Shown: positions 55,038-63,696 of the stretch, one piece after another
Layout: the number at the start of each line of letters is the position of its first letter
Numbering within the stretch: the stretch's first letter is position 1
NCBI GenBank assembly: GCA_039105265.1
Contig: JAPFFF010000002.1
Location: 930,001 to 994,000 of the forward strand
Direction of reading: 5' to 3'
DNA length: 64,000 bases
Source of the DNA: Tritrichomonas musculus
Taxonomy: Eukaryota; Parabasalia; Tritrichomonadida; Tritrichomonadidae
Notes under the pieces: model-generated
The model's input: the letters and a program-made list of their open reading frames with translations, nothing else
What the model was told of the DNA's origin: nothing
Database searches by the model: none
Program-made: the position numbers and the translations under genes

Positions 55038-55949
55038 ATGTTGGAAAGCCAACCTTGCAGCCAAAAAATTAGGCAAAATTTTTCTCAAGATTTTGGGAAT
55101 CGTTTAAGTCAAGCAAATCTTGATTGGATGGAGGAAGAAGACGAAGAAGAAGAAAATCCAATACCAAATACTCAACAAATGAGAAAAGAATTAATTTCTG
55201 CCGGAATTATTTTACCAAGCTCTCAAGAATTTACAAGTTCTCAAGATGATCAAATCAGATCAAATTTAACAAGTTCTTTTGACGCAGTTGTATCTCCACA
55301 AACTTTATTGAAAGTTCAAGATATTACAGATCAATTATCAACTTTCAAGATACGACCATCTCAAGAAATGCGAGAATTACCACCTCTCCCAGAAGAATGT
55401 TCGACTCAAAGAGATGATGAATATTTTGCTAGTCAAACTCCTTATGACTATAATTATGCTCCTTTAGAGAATCAACATATTACCCCAATGATTCAAGTTT
55501 CGATAAATCCTCAAACAAATTATGATGTTGATCAAGAAGATCTTCCGAAAAAAAGAAATGTTCAAGATTGTCGAAAAACAACAAAATTAGCTCAAGATGA
55601 AAATTTGATAAAAAGACGAGAAAAAAGAAAAAATCAAAAAAGATGGATGATCGAAACAGATTTTGTTCCAGAAATTCGGAAGCCAAGAGAACCTCAGACA
55701 CAATATCAACGAAAGAAAAAGTTTCGAGAAATGAATCAAAATTTTGGTTCTTTTGTCTCTACAATCTCTCCTGATGATTTAGAAGATGGAATGACTATGA
55801 CAGAAATAAGAAGAAAACTCGAGAATTATTTTGATATAGATATCACAAATAATGGAATTGGCAAATTATCAAATTTTCATGACTATTTTGATCGTCGTAA
55901 GAAAAGGTTTGGTGAAAAGTTCGTTTATATTTATTACAAAAGAACTTGA
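55038..55949 (+). CDS. Hypothetical protein, 303 aa, disordered with basic region
   Basis: Start at ATG 55038 (MLESQPCSQKIRQNFSQDFG), right after GACTTCATTTTTATAC. The N-terminal 180 residues are Gln/Ser/Pro-rich and acidic (MEEEDEEEENPIPNTQQ), likely disordered. A basic stretch follows (LIKRREKRKNQKRWMIETDF; PQTQYQRKKKFREMNQNFG). The last 75 residues form a small domain (DLEDGMTMTEIRRKLENYFD; FHDYFDRRKKRFGEKFVYIY). No family is recognised; the basic part and the divergent pairing with a helicase make a DNA-associated role conceivable. Confidence 0.6.
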   Translation: MLESQPCSQKIRQNFSQDFGNRLSQANLDWMEEEDEEEENPIPNTQQMRKELISAGIILPSSQEFTSSQDDQIRSNLTSSFDAVVSPQTLLKVQDITDQLSTFKIRPSQEMRELPPLPEECSTQRDDEYFASQTPYDYNYAPLENQHITPMIQVSINPQTNYDVDQEDLPKKRNVQDCRKTTKLAQDENLIKRREKRKNQKRWMIETDFVPEIRKPREPQTQYQRKKKFREMNQNFGSFVSTISPDDLEDGMTMTEIRRKLENYFDIDITNNGIGKLSNFHDYFDRRKKRFGEKFVYIYYKRT

Positions 55950-56464
55950 CGGACAATAAACGTTTTTTTTCATATCATTTGTCTCATTTTTTTTCAGAGA
56001 GTATTCAAATTTTTTTTTCTGAAGTCTTTTTCAAATTAGAATTTTGAGATATTTCACAAAAAGTTTGAGGTCAAAAAATGTTTTTTTCAAAAAAAAATTG
56101 AAATATCTTAGAGCGCCACAAAGTATATATTTGAGCGCCACAAAGTATACTTAGAGCGCCACAAAGATGTCTTAGAGCGCCACAAAGACTACCTGAAGCG
56201 CCACAAAGATATACCTGAAGGGTCACAAAGTATACTTAGAGCGCCACAAAGAGGAGTCTGCAAGTTTTTATGACCAAATATTGTCTCAGATCACATGTCT
56301 TTTTCGTCTCATTTTTTTTTCAGAGAGTATTCAAATTTTTTTTTCTGAAGTCTTTTTCAAATTAGAATTTTGAGATATTTCACAAAAAGTTTGAGGTCAA
56401 AAAATGTTTGATTATATCCTTGAAGCACCACAAAAAGATGAAAGTCAAATTTTTTTTTTTATAT
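55950..56464. repeat. Direct repeats flanking a GCGCCACAAAG array
   Basis: A stretch of about 105 bp (GTCTCATTTTTTTTCAGAGA to GTTTGAGGTCAAAAAATGTT) occurs at about 55980-56085 and again at about 56307-56410. Between the two lies a tandem array of about seven units of 20-22 bp with the core GCGCCACAAAG(T/A)(A/T) and AGTATACTTA or similar spacers (56110-56252). No ORF is supported. Confidence 0.82.
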
Positions 56465-56880
56465 CATTTTTATCTTGGTTAATGGACCAAATACCGGACC
56501 AAATACCGGACCAATCTTGATCTGGAAAACTTTTATAGAGAGGCGATTTTTTTGATTTTCCCAAATGATCGAAAAATAATTTGATTTTCAGTGAAAAAAT
56601 CTTTTTATAAGATTGGTCCCAAGATTGGTTCCAAAACTGGTCCTCCTAAGATCCTATATATTTTATAGCTAAAACCAAGGGTTTTTTGAACAGCTTCTTT
56701 TTGAACCGCTGAATTTTTTTGAGATATTAGAATTTCAAGATTGGTCCAGGACCAGATTTTTGGTCCATTAACCAGGATAAATCAACCCAAAATCGATCAT
56801 TACTGAAAATTTTCAAGATTGGTCCCAAGATTGGTCCCAAAACTGGTCCTTCAAGATTGGTCCATTAACCGGGATAAAAA
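56465..56880. repeat. Dispersed repeat of about 400 bp, copy 2, with inverted ends
   Basis: Same sequence and orientation as 49905-50310, over almost its full length. This copy shows both inverted ends: TTATCTTGGTTAATGGACCA on the left and TGGTCCATTAACCGGGATAA on the right, so it may be a MITE. ACCAAATACCGG is doubled near the left end. It carries repeated AAGATTGGTCC words, two of them in ATTGGTCCCAAGATTGGT(T/C)CC. Non-coding. Confidence 0.85.
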
Positions 56881-56895
56881 AAAATAATAATATCT

Positions 56896-59262
56896 TTATA
56901 TTGAGGCTTTTTTCTTTTTCCTTAATTTTGCTTCTTTTTTGTCTGAAGAACTTGACATATTCTTTATTTTTTCCTTCATTTCTTTTTCTAATTTTTCTTT
57001 TTGCTTCTTGAGTGTTTCTTTTTCTAATTTTTCTTTTTGTTTTTTCATCTTTTTCATCTTCTTTAAGAATTGTTTTCTTCTTGAACCAATATCATCGGAA
57101 TCACTATCTGATGAATCATCTGATTTTTTACCAAAAAGTTTAGACTTCTTCTTTTTCATTAATTTTTTCATGAGTTCTTTTCGGCGTTTCTTTTTCGAAG
57201 TTGATATATCGTCAGAATCACTATCGGAATCATCAGAATCGTCAACAAGATTAAATTTAACTTTTCCTGTTTCATCATCTTTTTGAATTAAATTTTCTCC
57301 TTGTTTCTTTAACATTTCTTTATCTTGAGGGAGATAATTACTATTATCTATTAAATCATCTATCATTGTTTTTGCTTTCATCATTAAATTTTCTTTTGCT
57401 TCGGGAGTGTCTTCTATTGTATATTCATATTTTGCCAAATCATCAAAAACTTTATCTCTAATTTTATTATATTCTTTCTTCCAATTTGTTTTCGGGATAT
57501 AGTCATTAATATCTGGGAATTCTACTTCTAAAGTTGGTAGATTTTGAACTTCTTGTAAAGTCTGTTTTCGTAAATCATCAACATATTTAGATATATTTCC
57601 ATTCTCTATAGATACGGAAGATGTTCTCATTTTTCCTAATTCAGACATCCAATTTTGAATATTTTTCAAAGCTTTATTTCTATTTTTTGTAATACTTTTC
57701 ATAGTTTGTTTATTTCCAAAACTATCAAAATCATCTCCATGATGATATCCAAAATCCCATGAACTTTTCTTCGATCTTGGGAATAAATCTTTACCTTTTA
57801 TTTTTATCGGCCTTCCATTTTTCATAACAATTTCAGATACTTCAGGTTTGCTTGATGTTGTTGGAGGTAGTTTTGGACTTTTATCTTCTTCCTCTTCTAT
57901 TATTTGAACTCTAGCTTTTGGGTATTTTGAAACCATTTCTGTTGTTGTATTTTTTGGTATTGACTCTTCTGATGGTTTATTTTTTGTCTCTGAATCTGCC
58001 GAAGGAGGAGGAGGGATAAAGGAACTTATTTGATATTTTTGTTGAATTTCTTCTTTTTTCTCTTTCAGGAATTTGATTCGATATTTTGTATCTACTATTT
58101 CTTCTTTTTCATCTTTGATTTCGTCTTCTGTCAGACTCTTATCTTTTTTTATTTCTTCTTTTATTTCGCTTATTTTTTCTTTTTCTTCGTCTTCCATTTT
58201 CTGAATTTCAGCAACAACTTCTTCTGCTTTTTTTTCAGTTTTCTCTTCTTCTAATTCTTTTATTTTATCTCCGATTTCGGTATTTAAAACTTCTTCTTTA
58301 GCTTTCTCTTCTTTCTCTTCTTTATCTTCTTCCATTTCATCATTTATTTCAAAATCTTCATCGGAAGCAAAATTTTCTAATTTCTTTTTGAATTTCTTCA
58401 TTTTTTGTTTGACTTTTGCGATTTCAGGGTCATCTTCTTCTTCTTCAACAATTATTTCTTTTGTATTTGATGCATAATCTGCTCCTTTATCCCATAATTT
58501 ATCTAAAATATCAAATTCTTTTTGATAATTCGATAAGTCTTCTTCAATAAATTGTCTTGTCTTTTCCATTCCGACTTGAGAATCAACATCTTGAGGGATA
58601 GAGTATCGATTCAAAAAACGACCTTCTGCATAATATTTTTCAAAATTTTGTAGTTCATCTTCTCGTTCAGAAATTAAGTTATCTAAATCATCTAACCTAT
58701 CTCGTAATTTTCTTCTGTCATTATCATATTCTTTTTCGAATTTTTCAATTTCTTCTTTTTTGTCTTCTTTTTTGTCTTCCACAACTGACGCTTCTTTTTT
58801 GTCTTCTTCTTCTTCAGAATCACTTTCTGATGATGATGAGGATGATTCATCTGTTTCGTTTGGATATCTTTTAACAGGGAAGTCTTTAGGTTTCATTTGT
58901 ATTGGAAATTCACAATCTGTATTCTCATAAGTAGCTAAATCAAAATAAATTCGAGCCTTTTTTCCAATAAAATTTTCATTCCCTTCGACAAAAGGATCTA
59001 GACATCTCCAACCATAAATTAAGCCATAAACCATATTATCAGTCTCTTTACAAAAATTTTGAATTTTATCAACATCTTCATCAAAAAGAGATCTTCGACA
59101 CCATTGATATGGTATTTTGAATTCAAAAGTAGGACAAGAAACAAATTCCATTTTCGAATCAGAATGAAATTTTAAGACATTTAATTTGATATCACATTTC
59201 TTCGTATTTTTTACGAGGCCTATCATCGAATTCAAAGGCAATAACCATTCATCTTCAATCAT
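56896..59262 (-). CDS. Large acidic/coiled-coil protein, 788 aa
   Basis: Begins MIEDEWLLPLNSMIGLVKNT. Residues about 85-145 (DKIQNFCKETDNMVYGLIYG; FIGKKARIYFDLATYENTDC) match the small domain of the 352-aa protein at 31214. The remainder is low-complexity: Ser/Asp/Glu runs, long Lys/Glu coiled coils (IKELEEEKTEKKAEEVVAEI), a Pro-rich patch (PPPPSADSETKNK) and a basic C-terminus (KEMKEKIKNMSSSSDKKEAK). Two SDSDSDD-type acidic clusters alternate with KKKRRKELMKKLMKKKK. It looks like a scaffold or chromatin-like protein; no family is recognised. Downstream genes on the plus strand are in a different series. Confidence 0.62.
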   Translation of the reverse strand: MIEDEWLLPLNSMIGLVKNTKKCDIKLNVLKFHSDSKMEFVSCPTFEFKIPYQWCRRSLFDEDVDKIQNFCKETDNMVYGLIYGWRCLDPFVEGNENFIGKKARIYFDLATYENTDCEFPIQMKPKDFPVKRYPNETDESSSSSSESDSEEEEDKKEASVVEDKKEDKKEEIEKFEKEYDNDRRKLRDRLDDLDNLISEREDELQNFEKYYAEGRFLNRYSIPQDVDSQVGMEKTRQFIEEDLSNYQKEFDILDKLWDKGADYASNTKEIIVEEEEDDPEIAKVKQKMKKFKKKLENFASDEDFEINDEMEEDKEEKEEKAKEEVLNTEIGDKIKELEEEKTEKKAEEVVAEIQKMEDEEKEKISEIKEEIKKDKSLTEDEIKDEKEEIVDTKYRIKFLKEKKEEIQQKYQISSFIPPPPSADSETKNKPSEESIPKNTTTEMVSKYPKARVQIIEEEEDKSPKLPPTTSSKPEVSEIVMKNGRPIKIKGKDLFPRSKKSSWDFGYHHGDDFDSFGNKQTMKSITKNRNKALKNIQNWMSELGKMRTSSVSIENGNISKYVDDLRKQTLQEVQNLPTLEVEFPDINDYIPKTNWKKEYNKIRDKVFDDLAKYEYTIEDTPEAKENLMMKAKTMIDDLIDNSNYLPQDKEMLKKQGENLIQKDDETGKVKFNLVDDSDDSDSDSDDISTSKKKRRKELMKKLMKKKKSKLFGKKSDDSSDSDSDDIGSRRKQFLKKMKKMKKQKEKLEKETLKKQKEKLEKEMKEKIKNMSSSSDKKEAKLRKKKKASI

Positions 59263-59291
59263 TTAGAGTTTTAAAAAAATAATTCTATTCC

Positions 59292-59750
59292 TTATTTCAT
59301 CGATATTCTTAATTCTTGAAATAAATCTAGGAAATCTTGTATTTTATCCATCTCTCCAATAACAAATTCCTTATTTTTTTCTTCTTTAATCTTAAAACCA
59401 TTATATGTTAAATAATATGTTCCAAAATCTTGTTTTTTAACAGTAATCCCAAAAACTTCTCCTTTGACTCTTTTTTCAATTTCAATAATCAGAGGAGGGA
59501 TTCTCTTAAAATCAGCAATCCAATCTTCGTAATCAACATATCGAAAAGGATATTTTGGAGCCAAAATTATTCGATGAGAGTTTTTATCGATATGAAAGTC
59601 ATCACCTATAATTTGATTATCTACTAAGATATCTGTAAATAATAAATTTAATTTTAATAATTTTTGTATTTCGACCATATCTAGAGGAGAATTAAATCTT
59701 ATTTCATAAAATATTGGCAAAATTTGTTTTTCTGGATAGACTTGTTCCAT
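59292..59750 (-). CDS. Element B protein of the G-x-x-x-G domain family, 152 aa
   Basis: Begins MEQVYPEKQILPIFYEIRFN; 29 bp upstream of the 788-aa gene on the same strand. Contains YVDYEDWIADFKRIPPLIIE, KRVKGEVFGITVKKQDFGTY and a strand FKIKEEKN, i.e. the aromatic strand, helix, KG(E)xxG and strand series shared by the proteins at 32370, 35516 and 36555. Function unknown. Confidence 0.6.
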   Translation of the reverse strand: MEQVYPEKQILPIFYEIRFNSPLDMVEIQKLLKLNLLFTDILVDNQIIGDDFHIDKNSHRIILAPKYPFRYVDYEDWIADFKRIPPLIIEIEKRVKGEVFGITVKKQDFGTYYLTYNGFKIKEEKNKEFVIGEMDKIQDFLDLFQELRISMK

Positions 59751-59839
59751 TGAAACTTTGTTTTCAAAAAAAGAAATAATTTTTTTATTTTCTCTTTATT
59801 CAGAACTCATTTAAAAAATTTTTTTCCACCACATAAAAA

Positions 59840-60373
59840 ATGATCAAGAAACGAAACGCAAACGCCGGAGTTAATGCAAATGTCTCCCTTGAACCATCTG
59901 CAGCATCTCAATCTACTAATAATTTAACAAATAATATCTTTATTAATAAAAGAGAAGATGGTAAAGAAGATATTGTCATCACAAGAGATATTGAATTACA
60001 AAAATCTCTTCCAGATGACCCTAATGAATATGATGTTAAATATAAGATTTTAGAGACATATGCAAAAATTTTATTAAATCAAGATAAAGCATTAATATCG
60101 AATTTAATATTTAAAAATAGTATTATTGTCCCAATTGACGCTTTACAAAATATTATCAAAACAATTTTAGGAAAGAAATGTTCGGTCGAAATTTATATTG
60201 ATGAAGATATCAAATGTTGTGCTTCAAAAGTATCTCCTATCCGAAAAATTGAAGCTATCAAAATCGTTAATGAAGATGGAGAAATGATAACTGACTTTAA
60301 ACAAGTTTATAACAAAGAATTTAATGATTTAGTTAATGTTTATCATTTATGTCTAAAATTTGTCGTTGTATAA
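59840..60373 (+). CDS. Signature protein shared by elements A and B, 177 aa
   Basis: Begins MIKKRNANAGVNANVSLEPS and shares most of its length with the relic at 4235-4745. The N-terminal 50 residues are Asn/Ser-rich and end in NIFINKREDGKEDIVITRDI. The centre is helical (LETYAKILLNQDKALISNLI), and the C-terminal part (KIVNEDGEMITDFKQVYNKE to LVNVYHL) is mixed, with a Cys pair (KCCASK). The stretch of charged residues in the conserved N-terminal motif is unusual for an enzyme; a virion or regulatory part is more likely. No known family is recognised. It appears whole. Confidence 0.75.
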   Translation: MIKKRNANAGVNANVSLEPSAASQSTNNLTNNIFINKREDGKEDIVITRDIELQKSLPDDPNEYDVKYKILETYAKILLNQDKALISNLIFKNSIIVPIDALQNIIKTILGKKCSVEIYIDEDIKCCASKVSPIRKIEAIKIVNEDGEMITDFKQVYNKEFNDLVNVYHLCLKFVVV

Positions 60374-60477
60374 AAAAAAATTTTGTATCGTAAATATGTT
60401 TTTTTTTGTAATTTACAATATTGCTCTTACTTGTTTGATATATAAATGATTTTCTGGAGTTTCATTTACCCACAATT

Positions 60478-63400
60478 TTATTGAAAAAGAATATTATGTT
60501 CGTCTTCGTCAAATTTCACACTCTGTATTGCTTTTCCTCCATAAATTTCATCAAGTAAAGCAATTTGTGCTTGGTGAAGAATTCGAATAAAATGACGTTT
60601 TCCAGAGTGATCATAAAAGAGTATAACAACTTCATAACATTCAGGATATTCGAATAGGACTTCAAGTTTTTGTTGATCTACGAGATACGAAAATGTTATT
60701 GAACCACTATTTTGAGAATCATAACATTCTACAAATCCAGGATAAAAAATCTTCCATTCTGTATCGTCTTTAATTTTATTATTGAATGAGAGGAAGAAAT
60801 TAAAGAAATATCCAAGGATCTCACCAACAGGACAATCATTATTTGATCTAACAACTTTGAAGTACTTAACGTCAGAAAAATCACCAAGATCTTCCAAATA
60901 ATCATCAGAAACGAGATCAAACCCTGGAGGTCTCTCAAAAGTACAACACACTTTTGACACTTCTCTTCGATATTTATCAGTATCCAATTCTGTCTTGAGG
61001 ACTAAATTTTTGACGATTCGATATTGAAAATCACCAAGCTTCGAAAAGACGATGAGCGTACCAGATTTTGTTGCGATATTCAAAAACAATACAAAGTCCC
61101 ATTTGAATGACATTTGGTATTGTAAAATAAGATATTTATCTTCACTCTTGGTTAGATCGAATTTAAAGCCAAGTTCAAAATCATTATCAGGCCAGTAGAA
61201 ATATCCAAGATATTGACTCGGACTGTCCAAGGCATCTTTGTTTCGATCTGTTCGAATAAACTCGGTCATCGCTGTCTCAAAAAATTTCTCTAATTCAAAA
61301 TTATTATCTGTCTTTAAAACAAATTCATCTTTTTTGAGTATTTTTTCTGCAAGTGTTAATTTGGTATCTAAATTTCTTGATTCGCTTTCTATAAAAAACC
61401 GCCAATCATCAGGCGCATTGTCAACATAATTGACGTAATAATTTTTTCCGTCAATATCGACATCGATATATATTTCGCTATTCTCAGGGACACCTTCATC
61501 ATAATCAAATATAAAATCAAAATTATGGATAACACCATCTTCTTCGCAGATTGTCCCAACAAGATGAGTTTTCCGAGTCATTTTTATTTTGACTTCCCAC
61601 CTTCCTCCACTATCGAAGATATTTTCAAAAGGCACATTGACAGCATCTTTATATATTAAATCTTTTTTTTCTCGATATTTATTGTCAGATTCTGTTTTTG
61701 TATAATAATCTGCCTTCAAAGCAAATTCATCTTGTATGAGCAATTTTTCTGCTTTTTGTAATTCGGTATGGAAAGTTTCCTTGTCATTGAATATAAAAAA
61801 CCGCCAATCATCTGCTAAGACTTTCGTATAAGCAGCATAATAATTTTGTCCGTCTATTTCGACACCCCATTCAATGTCCTCTTCTGTTTCGTAATTTGGG
61901 GTAAAAGGCCAAATTATATTAAAATTCTTAACAAAACCATCATTTCCTCTCATCGTCCCAACAAGCCTCGTGAAACGACCCATTTTGATTTTTACCTCGA
62001 TATTATCATTGGCACTTCTCCTATGTTCAAAAGGAACAGCTTCTGTCTCTTCATATCTTAAATCATTTTTATCTCGATATTTTTTGTCAGATTCTGTTTT
62101 TGTATAATGATCTGCCTTCAAAGCAAATTCATCTTTTTTGACTATTTTTTCTGCTTTTCGCAAATAGGTATTGAAATTTATTTCGTCTTTGTATATATAA
62201 AAACGCCAATCATCTTCTGCGACTTTCGTATAATTTGCTCGATAGTCTATATTGTTTATCTCGACATCCCACTCAAAATCAGTATCAGTTTGATGATTGA
62301 CGTAAAAATCAAACAAAGTCTCAAATTTTTTGACAACTCCATCTTGCCCGGAGATTTCTCCAACAAGCCTTGTCGGACAAACCATTTTGATTTTTACATC
62401 GTATGAATTATCGCTATATCTCCTATGTTCAAAAGGAATAGCTTCTGTCTCTTCATATATCAAATCATTTTTTTCTCGATATTTATTGTCAATCTCTTCT
62501 TTACTATAAGCGAATTCTCCTATTTCTTCGGGATGAGCAAAATTATTCTCAACATAATCAATAATTTTTTCTTCTGTTTTTGCATATTTTGTATCTGCCT
62601 CTTCTTTTGTATATAAATCTGCCTTTAAAGGTATATCATCTTTTTTGAGTATTTTTTCTGCTTTGTGTAATTCGGTATCAAAATTTTCTTTGTCATTGGA
62701 TATAAAAAACCGCCAATCATCATCTGCGACTTTCATATAATCAGCATAATAATTTTGTCCGTCAATTTCGACACCCCATTCAATATCAGAACCAGTTTGA
62801 TGATTGACGTCAAAATCAAACAAAATCTCAAAATTGTGGACAATTCCATCTTGCCCACAGATCGTCCCAACAAGCCTCGTTAAACGAGTCATTAAGATTT
62901 TGACTTCGAAGATATCATTTTCATCTCTCCTATGAGCAAAAGGAACATCTTCTGTTTCTTCATATATTAAATCATTTTTTTCTCGATATTTTTTGTCAGA
63001 TTCTGTTTTTGTATAATGGTCTACTGTCTTGGCAAATTCTGCTAAATCAGTATTTGTGATATAATCGTCAGGAAATTCAGTTTGTAAAAAGAATCTGGAG
63101 TCCGCTTCACTTTTTGAATATGAATAAGTTTTTAAAGCATAAGGATAAAGATCTTCTAATGTCGCATAATCATCTGGGATATCACTTTTTAATGCATATT
63201 TTCCTTCAGCTATTGTTTTTGTTTCGTATTGAGTCATATCAGGAAAAGATGTTTTTAAAGCATATTTTGTGTCTGCTTCGCTTTTTGAATATGAATAAGT
63301 TTTCAAAGCATAAGGATAAAGATCTTCTAATGTCGCATAATCATCTGGGATTTCTGGAATCTCACTTTTTAAAGCATATTTTGCATCTGCTTCTTCTTTA

Positions 63401-63648
63401 GTATATAAATCTTCAATATCTGCTTTTTTGTCTAAATTTTGCTGAATTTCTTCTAAAGCAGTATTGACTTCATCTGTTGTTGGATATCCTTCTAATGATG
63501 GAGTATTTCCTGAAGGATTTATTTCTTTTATTTTTTGAGTAATTATCGTAGATGCATCTTCTGTTGTTATAAAATCACTTCCTTTTTTGATTTGTCCATT
63601 AACTTGAAATTCTATATCTCCTAAGAATGTTGTTGTCCGAGACGTCAT
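60478..63648 (-). CDS. Fiber-like protein built of repeats, 1056 aa
   Basis: Start at ATG 63648 (MTSRTTTFLGDIEFQVNGQI), with TTG six codons upstream as the only alternative. After a short N-terminal domain come shaft-like spacers of the type YTKEEADTKYALKSEIPDDY ending ATLEDLYPYAL, the pattern common in trimeric tail fibers. Then there are four repeats of about 115 residues, each with KYR(E/D)KNDLIYEETE, RLVGTICGQDG, an FDFxVN strand, W.VEIDGQNYYA and DDWRFFI. The C-terminal 260 residues are beta-rich and unique. Likely the attachment fiber of the element's virion; inferred from architecture. Convergent to the signature gene. Confidence 0.7.
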   Translation of the reverse strand: MTSRTTTFLGDIEFQVNGQIKKGSDFITTEDASTIITQKIKEINPSGNTPSLEGYPTTDEVNTALEEIQQNLDKKADIEDLYTKEEADAKYALKSEIPEIPDDYATLEDLYPYALKTYSYSKSEADTKYALKTSFPDMTQYETKTIAEGKYALKSDIPDDYATLEDLYPYALKTYSYSKSEADSRFFLQTEFPDDYITNTDLAEFAKTVDHYTKTESDKKYREKNDLIYEETEDVPFAHRRDENDIFEVKILMTRLTRLVGTICGQDGIVHNFEILFDFDVNHQTGSDIEWGVEIDGQNYYADYMKVADDDWRFFISNDKENFDTELHKAEKILKKDDIPLKADLYTKEEADTKYAKTEEKIIDYVENNFAHPEEIGEFAYSKEEIDNKYREKNDLIYEETEAIPFEHRRYSDNSYDVKIKMVCPTRLVGEISGQDGVVKKFETLFDFYVNHQTDTDFEWDVEINNIDYRANYTKVAEDDWRFYIYKDEINFNTYLRKAEKIVKKDEFALKADHYTKTESDKKYRDKNDLRYEETEAVPFEHRRSANDNIEVKIKMGRFTRLVGTMRGNDGFVKNFNIIWPFTPNYETEEDIEWGVEIDGQNYYAAYTKVLADDWRFFIFNDKETFHTELQKAEKLLIQDEFALKADYYTKTESDNKYREKKDLIYKDAVNVPFENIFDSGGRWEVKIKMTRKTHLVGTICEEDGVIHNFDFIFDYDEGVPENSEIYIDVDIDGKNYYVNYVDNAPDDWRFFIESESRNLDTKLTLAEKILKKDEFVLKTDNNFELEKFFETAMTEFIRTDRNKDALDSPSQYLGYFYWPDNDFELGFKFDLTKSEDKYLILQYQMSFKWDFVLFLNIATKSGTLIVFSKLGDFQYRIVKNLVLKTELDTDKYRREVSKVCCTFERPPGFDLVSDDYLEDLGDFSDVKYFKVVRSNNDCPVGEILGYFFNFFLSFNNKIKDDTEWKIFYPGFVECYDSQNSGSITFSYLVDQQKLEVLFEYPECYEVVILFYDHSGKRHFIRILHQAQIALLDEIYGGKAIQSVKFDEDEHNILFQ

Positions 63649-63696
63649 TTTTTTTTGTAAGCCCAAAAAAATATATTTTTCAACAACAATTTTTTT

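Noticed and set aside
58030-58254. Phe-rich plus-strand ORF
   Set aside because: It is the antisense of the Lys/Glu-rich coiled coil of the 788-aa protein.
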